From the NCBI GenBank assembly GCA_030696435.1, contig JAUYSF010000294.1, positions 1 through 5,188 of the forward strand: a stretch of DNA of 5,188 nucleotides, read 5' to 3'. A model generated the notes under the pieces. It ran no database searches. It had not been told where the DNA came from and was given only the letters and a program-made list of their open reading frames with translations. The translations under genes and the position numbers were made by a program. The stretch is from Desulfoprunum sp. (GTDB lineage Bacteria; Desulfobacterota; Desulfobulbia; Desulfobulbales; Desulfocapsaceae). This document shows, piece after piece, positions 1-5,188 of the stretch; position 1 is the first letter of the stretch, and every line of letters begins with the position of its first letter.

Positions 1-470
1 GCGGCGCTGATGCCGCCGATACCGGCTCCGATAACGAGAGCCGCATCCGTCACTTCGACGAATTTATCGTGCAGAGGGTTAAGATGGCGAGCCTTACCGA
101 CGGCTGAGGCGACGACCAGTTTGGCCTTCTCAGTCGCCCCTTCATGATCGTGGCCATGCACCCAGCTGGCCTGATCACGGATGTTGGCCATCTCGAAAAG
201 ATACTTATTCAGCCCGGCTTTTTCGATGGCCGCCCGGAAAATCGGTTCGTGGGTCCTTGGCGTACAGGCCGCAACGACAACTCTATCAACCAGTCCGTCG
301 CGCACATCCTTTTTGACCATTTCCTGCCCGGAATCCGAACACATGAAAAGGTCCCTACGGGCGATAACAACGTCCGGCAGAGATTCCGCAAAATCGCGGA
401 CCGCTGCGACGTCGATTACGCCGGCAATGTTTGAACCGCAATGACAGACATACACTCCAACTTTTGCCAT
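1..470 (-). CDS. hdrA: HdrA-like heterodisulfide reductase subunit A, N-terminal part (3' end beyond window)
   Basis: The 156 visible codons encode the start of an HdrA-family iron-sulfur flavoprotein, a cytosolic subunit that in this family carries FAD and passes electrons, often by flavin-based bifurcation, within Hdr complexes. The protein begins MAKVGVYVCHCG, with Cys9 and Cys11. It continues with the FMCSD segment (Cys44), a VVVAACTPRTHE block (Cys69) and the AGLNKYLFEMANIRDQASWVH stretch around residues 85-105, all typical of the HdrA N-terminal domain. An FAD-binding GxGxxG glycine motif starts at residue 148, just before the window ends. The ATG at 468-470 is favoured by a GGAGG five bases upstream. 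This N-terminal domain argues against QmoA, which lacks it. Whether the full protein is fused to an MvhD-like domain, and which partner genes follow, cannot be seen. The family call is confident; the exact complex is not. Confidence 0.9.
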   Translation of the reverse strand, partial: MAKVGVYVCHCGSNIAGVIDVAAVRDFAESLPDVVIARRDLFMCSDSGQEMVKKDVRDGLVDRVVVAACTPRTHEPIFRAAIEKAGLNKYLFEMANIRDQASWVHGHDHEGATEKAKLVVASAVGKARHLNPLHDKFVEVTDAALVIGAGIGGISA

Positions 471-475
471 TTTTG

Positions 476-480
476 CCTCC
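476..480 (-). promoter_or_regulatory. Ribosome binding site of hdrA
   Basis: On the minus strand GGAGG lies five bases before the hdrA ATG. It is the best Shine-Dalgarno sequence in the window and fixes the hdrA start. Confidence 0.85.
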
Positions 481-612
481 GTTGACGTTAATAATGAGCT
501 TCTTCTTTCACTCAACCGTTTTTACCAAATCCAGCAGATGCTAAATTTCAGCAATAATTCTCAGCCTGGTAGGTATTTCCGGAATCGTTCTCACTTTTGT
601 GCAAGTTGGTCA

Positions 613-640
613 TCTTTAATAGATATTTTCTATTTGTCAA
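613..640 (-). promoter_or_regulatory. Candidate sigma70-type promoter of hdrA with overlapping half-sites
   Basis: On the minus strand an exact TTGACA (635-640) is followed after 16 bases by a poor -10 candidate TAAAGA (613-618), in very AT-rich DNA. This would give a leader of roughly 135 bases before hdrA. The -35 is convincing, the -10 is weak. Repeats of the half-site AATAGA/TCTATT (618-647) overlap the same bases and could be an operator. Evidence is sequence match only. Confidence 0.4.
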
Positions 641-856
641 ATCTATTTTTTTGATACTGGCCACCTTATCATGAGCATAAGAGTGATATCTGGTTTTTTC
701 CACTACCCTTTCATGGAACGGCACATGTTGTATATGTAGTTAATTAGAGATGGTTTATTTTGTAATTATCAAGAACAGACTCAGCTATTTTAGTAGAGAT
801 CTTGTAATTAAAATAATTTCACAAATGCCTACTTGGCATAATTGGCACATTGCATA

Positions 857-885
857 AAAATGGAGTCTTCAAGTAATTCCATTTT
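857..885 (-). terminator. AT-rich inverted repeat, possible weak terminator
   Basis: The arms AAAATGGA (857-864) and TCCATTTT (878-885) are perfectly complementary over 8 bp, with two further possible pairs (one G-U) inside and a 9-base loop. Read on the minus strand, the right arm ends in a run of five T, which could end transcription of the operon lying at 1302-4846. The stem has only two G-C pairs, so it would be a weak intrinsic terminator at best; it could equally be a protein-binding site. Confidence 0.25.
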
Positions 886-1171
886 CAAATCAAGATAAGA
901 ACGAGAGGCAAGTGAACGGCGAGACGAGACAGTACCTACAAGTACGCCGAGAAGCCGCACAGCGTAGCAGCCGACAATGAAGTTTGATTGGACTTGGAAG
1001 AAGGCAGTGATGGCGTGGTATGTTGGAATCTCAAAGAGGAAAGCAATGAAATCGAGGGGGGATTACTGCATTTTTTACGTGGCGAGGAGGTTTTGAAAAG
1101 AGGGCGGATTTTGCGGATTGAAGTCGCAAGCGCAGCAGTGCTTGCTGGTAAAAGAAAGTGGCAGGCTGAAG

Positions 1172-1221
1172 ATACATGGGCACCAACGGTGTAATACAAA
1201 CCGACAGCAGGTGCCCAGTAT
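1172..1221. repeat. Strong inverted repeat / hairpin with alternative pairing
   Basis: TGGGCACC (1177-1184) pairs perfectly with GGTGCCCA (1210-1217). The stem extends by ATAC (1172-1175) with GTAT (1218-1221) across a single bulged A at 1176, giving 12 bp. Inside, CGGT (1187-1190) can pair with ACCG (1200-1203). CACC (1181-1184) could instead pair with the adjacent GGTG (1188-1191). There is no T run on either side, so it is not a standard intrinsic terminator. Confidence 0.6.
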
Positions 1222-1231
1222 GGTTGACTGA

Positions 1232-1281
1232 ATTCAGGTCTTCTCGTCTCCCTGTTGAGACTTCATTTAAAGGACCTGAAT
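1232..1281. repeat. Nested inverted repeat just downstream of the zinc-ribbon gene
   Basis: ATTCAGGTC (1232-1240) is the reverse complement of GACCTGAAT (1273-1281), a perfect 9-bp pair. Within the loop GTCTC (1246-1250) pairs with GAGAC (1257-1261) around a 6-base loop. It begins about 20 bases after the stop of the minus-strand operon, so it may form at the 3' end of that mRNA. It lacks a T tract, so termination by it alone is doubtful. Confidence 0.45.
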
Positions 1282-1301
1282 CAATTCTTGGCCGGGCTAT
1301 C

Positions 1302-1892
1302 TCACCCGAAACAGAGCCCACACTCCGGGCAGGTCGTCGTGGTCGGGGCAAACTGCGAGCCGCAAGCGGGGCAGGCCGTTTTTGCGGCCCGTGGGTCAAA
1401 GGCGGCATGGATATGACTGAGGTCATGGCTATCGAGAGCGGTGCTGTTCTTGAAATCATGGGCCAGCACCACCATGGCGTCCTGGCCATCAGCCTCTCTG
1501 ATCTGCAGATGGAGCTCGGGGCCGCCACGGCAGCCCTTGCGGCAGGCGTCCGCCTCTCCGCCGATAATCGAAGGAATGCGCTGGTCGGCCAATATTTTCT
1601 GGAAGTATTTGATATCATTAACCTGACCCTTGCGCAGGGTGATCAGTTTGTCCTCAGCTTTAATTTCCATCGAACGATTGACGGCCTGCCGGTCGTTGTG
1701 CTGCAGCAGGGCAAGCTTTTGCACACCGCTGATCAAATCGATCTGGCAGACCGCACAGCGCTTGAAGTCCGCTCGGTATTCGTCTCCACAGCTCGGGCAG
1801 TATTGCAACTCGGGATCAATCCCCGCCACAATCTGGGTCTTTGGGCTAATCTGTTCTGTCTTTTTCTTGAAAAAGGAAAATTTAGCAAACAT
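1302..1892 (-). CDS. Zinc-ribbon protein with DUF2007-like middle domain, function unknown
   Basis: The 196-residue protein has no signal peptide or membrane segment. An N-terminal zinc ribbon uses Cys32/Cys35 (YCPSCG) and Cys46/Cys49 (RCAVC). The middle, about residues 75-155, reads like the DUF2007 putative signal-transducing fold: a beta strand (KLITLRKG), a helix (QVNDIKYFQKILADQRIP), then a loop with Cys117 and Cys121 and another strand (LHLQIRE). A second zinc ribbon closes the protein with Cys174/Cys177 and Cys188/Cys191, followed by Cys194. It starts 36 bases after hslU, so it is almost certainly cotranscribed with the HslUV protease genes. The ATG at 1890-1892 has no good Shine-Dalgarno nearby; a GGAAGA lies too far upstream, which suggests coupling to hslU translation. 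Its job is not known; a link to proteolysis is inferred only from gene order. Confidence 0.75.
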   Translation of the reverse strand: MFAKFSFFKKKTEQISPKTQIVAGIDPELQYCPSCGDEYRADFKRCAVCQIDLISGVQKLALLQHNDRQAVNRSMEIKAEDKLITLRKGQVNDIKYFQKILADQRIPSIIGGEADACRKGCRGGPELHLQIREADGQDAMVVLAHDFKNSTALDSHDLSHIHAAFDPRAAKTACPACGSQFAPTTTTCPECGLCFG

Positions 1893-1928
1893 GTTTTTCG
1901 TATCAATAAATGTTATTCTTCCGAGCCG

Positions 1929-3331
<1,403 letters not shown>

Positions 3332-3335
<4 letters not shown>

Positions 3336-3862
3336 ATCGTTTCTATTACTATGGAATGATTAGTAAATACACATATCGACGCAGCAATTTCCATGGAAAC
3401 CCGGCAGATTGCCTCGGCATCGAGATCACTATTGCCGATGAGGGCCAGGGCCGCCGCCTGGGCATAAGGTCCACCCGAGCCAATGGCCAACACCCCGTTA
3501 TCCGCTTCAATGACATCGCCGGTTCCAGTGAGCAGGAGGGAATAATCCTTATCGACGGCAACGAGCATCGCCTCCAAACGACGCAGCATCTTATCCGTTC
3601 GCCATTCCTTGGCCAGTTCGACCGAGGCCCGCATCAGGTTACCGTTGTACTGTTCCAGCTTCTGTTCCAGTTTATCAAAGAGGGTAAAGGCATCGGCGGT
3701 GGCCCCGGCAAAGCCGGTAATCACCTTGTCATGATAGAGCCGCCGCACCTTTTTCGCCTGGTGTTTCATGACGGTATTGCCTAAAGAAACCTGACCGTCA
3801 CCGGCGATGGCCACTTGGCCTTTATGCCGTACCGCCAGTATTGTTGTCGATCGTATCTTCAT
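3332..3862 (-). CDS. hslV: HslV, threonine peptidase subunit of the HslUV/ClpYQ protease
   Basis: HslV forms a double-ring peptidase related to proteasome beta subunits and uses an N-terminal threonine as nucleophile after removal of the leader. With the ATG at 3860-3862 the protein has 176 residues, normal for the family, and begins [11 protein letters not shown]. Thr6 is then the predicted nucleophile, and the aligned catalytic residues are in place: Asp22 (mature 17) in AGDGQ and Lys38 (mature 33) in AKKVRRL. Also typical are [16 protein letters not shown] and the [14 protein letters not shown] block. I prefer this ATG over an in-frame GTG at 3869-3871 because a GAG-type weak ribosome binding site fits it and nothing fits the GTG; the GTG would add RKM-type residues to the leader. 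It lies 72 bases after xerC and overlaps hslU by 4 bp. Confidence 0.96.
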
Positions 3863-3934
3863 TTTTCTCACTCGTACGGGTTGATATTGCAGCCTTTCTC
3901 ACGCCCGGCCGGGACGCAGGTAGGTTTGCACATG
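3863..3934 (-). other. xerC-hslV spacer with GC palindrome
   Basis: The 72-base gap holds a perfect 10-bp palindrome CCCGGCCGGG (3904-3913) and no T run, so there is no sign of a terminator. No good sigma70 boxes are seen for a separate hslV promoter. The simplest reading is readthrough from xerC into hslVU. Confidence 0.4.
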
Positions 3935-4846
3935 CTATTCTTGTTTCTTCTGAGCCAGAGGATGCGCCTTATCGTAGACTTCCGTCAGATGATCCAGGGT
4001 CAGATGGGTGTAGCGCTGGGTGGTGGACAGACTGGCGTGTCCGAGGAGCTCCTGGACCGAACGCAAATCAGCCCCCATCTCCAACAGATGGGTGGCAAAA
4101 GAATGGCGCAGGGCGTGTGGCGTGACGATCTGACTGATCCCAGCCCGCTCGCCATAGGCCCTCACCATACGCTCGACACTGCGCGAGGTCAGACGACCGC
4201 CCCGACCGTTGAGAAACAGAGGGGCCTTGTCCACCGTGTTACCTCGAACCGCCCGTTCAGCGAGCAGCTGCTCTCTTTGCGGTAGCCACTTCCTGACCGC
4301 CTCGATGGCCGGCCTGCCCACCGGCACCAGCCGCTCCTTATTGCCTTTGCCCCTCACCCTAAGCACTTCCTCGGCAAAATCAAGGTCGGCCATATCCCGG
4401 GAAACCAGCTCTGAGACCCGCATGCCCGTTGAATAGAGCAGTTCCAGAATGGCTGCGTCCCGGGCCATAAAGGTGTCGTGTTCCTGAGGCATATCAAGAA
4501 GGAGAAAGGTCTCATCTACTGTAAGAAAAACCGGGATTGAGCGGCCGATTTTGGGACCGGTAATACCAATAAGGGGATCGATCTCAAGGATCTTCTCGCG
4601 CAGCATGTAGCGGAAGAAAGTTCGCAGGGCCGAAAGCTTGCGGCTGACTGTGGCGGCACCGTTGGTTCGGTGCAGACTGACGACAAAGGACCGGATCGTA
4701 GCCGGAGTTACTGTCCCGATGCCCCTGTCTTTGCCGAGCGAAGCGGCAAATTCGAGAAGATCATGACGGTAACCACTGATAGTATGTTGTGAATAACCCT
4801 TCTCGGTGGCAAGCCATCTGGTGAAGAGCTGAATTGACTGTTCCAT
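3935..4846 (-). CDS. xerC: XerC-type tyrosine recombinase
   Basis: This is a site-specific recombinase of the XerC/XerD kind, which with a partner resolves chromosome dimers at dif during cell division. The 303-residue length is typical. The N-terminal SAM-like DNA-binding domain spans about residues 1-85 (FTRWLATEKGYSQHTISGY, then SRKLSALRTFFRYM). The catalytic domain follows from about 105 with all expected residues: Arg143 (TGMRVSEL), Lys167 (RGKGNKERLVPV), His244 and Arg247 (PHALRHSFATHLL), His270 (LLGHASL) and the nucleophile Tyr279 (TTQRYTHL). The C-terminal YDKAHP is a common XerC/D ending. XerC rather than XerD is chosen because xerC next to hslVU is a recurrent gene order, for example in Bacillus. 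The ATG at 4844-4846 has only a weak ribosome binding site. It is first in the minus-strand operon and divergent from xseB. Confidence 0.93.
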   Translation of the reverse strand: MEQSIQLFTRWLATEKGYSQHTISGYRHDLLEFAASLGKDRGIGTVTPATIRSFVVSLHRTNGAATVSRKLSALRTFFRYMLREKILEIDPLIGITGPKIGRSIPVFLTVDETFLLLDMPQEHDTFMARDAAILELLYSTGMRVSELVSRDMADLDFAEEVLRVRGKGNKERLVPVGRPAIEAVRKWLPQREQLLAERAVRGNTVDKAPLFLNGRGGRLTSRSVERMVRAYGERAGISQIVTPHALRHSFATHLLEMGADLRSVQELLGHASLSTTQRYTHLTLDHLTEVYDKAHPLAQKKQE

Positions 4847-4881
4847 ATTGCAGTTGATGAGGGGCGATAAGCAATGAGCAC

Positions 4882-4911
4882 TTGCAGGATTTACAGCTTG
4901 TCGAATATATT
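4882..4911 (+). promoter_or_regulatory. Weak candidate promoter for xseB
   Basis: TTGCAG (4882-4887) and TATATT (4906-4911, five of six) are 18 bases apart in the 146-bp divergent spacer, about 80 bases upstream of xseB. The -35 box matches only three bases, so this is tentative. Confidence 0.2.
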
Positions 4912-4931
4912 GGCTCTAATTTCCAGCTGTA

Positions 4932-4960
4932 GTTCTAGCCGGAATGAGGGAGTGATTCAA
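4932..4960 (-). promoter_or_regulatory. Candidate sigma70-type promoter of the xerC-hslVU operon
   Basis: On the minus strand TTGAAT (4955-4960, four of six consensus bases) is separated by exactly 17 bases from TAGAAC (4932-4937, four of six). Transcription would start near 4925, about 80 bases before xerC. Position and spacing are good, the boxes are only moderate. Confidence 0.4.
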
Positions 4961-4992
4961 CGTTCTTTTTCAGAGACAGAGCACACATTGAT

Positions 4993-5188
4993 ATGGCCCA
5001 AAAAACCTTTGAAGCAGCCATGGCCCGACTCGAACAGATCACCGAAGAGCTCGAGGACGGAGAAATCAGTCTCGAAAAGAGTCTGAAAAAATATGATGTG
5101 GGCATCAAACTTGCCGATTTCTGCAATGCACAACTCTCCGAGGCCAGGGCCAAGGTGGAGATGCTGCTCGAAAAAGACGGCCGCCTGC
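4993..5188 (+). CDS. xseB: XseB, exonuclease VII small subunit (3' end beyond window)
   Basis: XseB is the small helical subunit that binds XseA to form exonuclease VII, which degrades single-stranded DNA in both directions. The 65 visible codons begin [20 protein letters not shown] and continue with [24 protein letters not shown], the family hallmark (LE.I...LE.GE..LE.SL..Y..G). The rest is a second helix ending near [12 protein letters not shown], so only about 10-20 residues should be missing. The ATG at 4993-4995 is chosen because the first residues then match the usual XseB start and an in-frame TGA lies upstream at 4945. No clear ribosome binding site is present. In related bacteria xseB is often followed by isoprenoid genes such as ispA and dxs, but that is outside the window. 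Confidence 0.93.
   Translation, partial: MAQKTFEAAMARLEQITEELEDGEISLEKSLKKYDVGIKLADFCNAQLSEARAKVEMLLEKDGRL

Larger units (their letters stand above)
481..895. other. AT-rich non-coding leader and intergenic region upstream of hdrA
   Basis: I see no credible gene in this stretch: all six frames are broken by stops and the base composition is much more AT-rich than the flanking genes. It contains the hdrA promoter candidate, the AATAGAT/ATCTATT repeats at 618-647, a short hairpin CTTAT/ATAAG near 664-680, two copies of TTGTAATTA 42 bases apart (760 and 802), a tandem TTGGCATAA/TTGGCACAT near 834-851, and an inverted repeat at 857-885. Confidence 0.7.
900..1285. other. Unassigned hairpin-rich element (candidate structured RNA or dispersed intergenic repeat)
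   Basis: This block stands out from the AT-rich DNA to its left: it is more GC-rich, strongly purine-biased on the plus strand, and holds several inverted repeats. These are CGGC/GCCG with GTAC/GTAC inside (917-949), GCAAGC/GCTTGC with an 8-base loop (1126-1145), a 12-bp stem with one bulge (1172-1221) and a nested hairpin (1232-1281). GCGGATT is also repeated with a 9-base period (1104 and 1113). Competing open readings exist on both strands: a TTG-start 68-residue acidic reading on plus (988-1194), a 39-residue ATG reading at 977, and a minus-strand reading from about 1060 to 834. None has a ribosome binding site, recognisable domain or a good start. I match it to no RNA family I know (not tmRNA, RNase P RNA, SRP RNA or a group II intron domain V). 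Strand and exact ends are unknown. Confidence 0.3.

Noticed and set aside
802..824. Rex/FNR-like TTGTAA ... TCACAA palindrome
   Set aside because: One arm base mismatches and the 11-base spacing does not fit the known Rex or FNR site architecture.
841..856. Sigma54-like GGCAC ... TTGC sequence
   Set aside because: The GG and GC elements are far too close together for a -24/-12 promoter.
977..1096. Possible 39-residue basic peptide starting MKFDWTWKKAV on the plus strand
   Set aside because: There is no Shine-Dalgarno before the ATG, the frame is short and competing frames are equally open. It is kept only as part of the unassigned block.
471..1301. A dif site or attachment site linked to xerC
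   Set aside because: I found no sequence with the expected two 11-bp arms around a 6-bp centre, and XerC here is the housekeeping type whose target need not be nearby.
1031..1618. 195-codon minus-strand frame overlapping the zinc-ribbon gene and the 900-1285 block
   Set aside because: Its first half is an off-frame shadow of the zinc-ribbon gene, whose cysteine motifs sit in the other frame. The remainder in the gap has no start or ribosome binding site of its own.

Overview
The window reads as ordinary chromosome of an anaerobic, sulfate-reducing-type bacterium, most likely Desulfobacterota (former Deltaproteobacteria, possibly the Desulfobulbales group). The evidence is an HdrA-like flavoprotein of the kind common in those organisms, a xerC-hslV-hslU cluster, and an HslU of about 468 residues. 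The taxonomic placement is inference from protein style, not from a marker gene.

Layout: positions 1-470 (minus strand) carry the N-terminal third or so of an HdrA-type heterodisulfide reductase subunit A, cut by the window edge. It has a strong Shine-Dalgarno and its own AT-rich leader with an exact TTGACA box. Positions 471 to about 1300 hold no convincing gene: first about 420 bp of AT-rich DNA with promoter-like and repeat signals, then about 390 bp (roughly 900-1285) of higher-GC, purine-rich, hairpin-rich sequence. I could not assign the second part, and it is the least explained stretch of the window. Positions 1302-4846 (minus strand) form one tight transcription unit in the order xerC, hslV, hslU, zinc-ribbon protein. 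From 4993 to the right edge (plus strand) lies the start of xseB, transcribed divergently from xerC.

Functionally, HslV (peptidase) and HslU (AAA+ unfoldase) form the HslUV/ClpYQ protease, and their genes are translationally coupled by a 4-bp overlap. XerC is a tyrosine recombinase of the chromosome-dimer resolution type with all six catalytic residues visible. The last gene of the unit encodes a small cytosolic protein with zinc ribbons at both ends and a DUF2007-like middle; its role is unknown. xseB (exonuclease VII small subunit) and hdrA (electron transfer) are separate units. The core genes are standard. The parts that deserve a second look are the structured gap at 900-1285, the operator-like half-sites over the hdrA promoter, and the zinc-ribbon gene tied to the HslUV operon.
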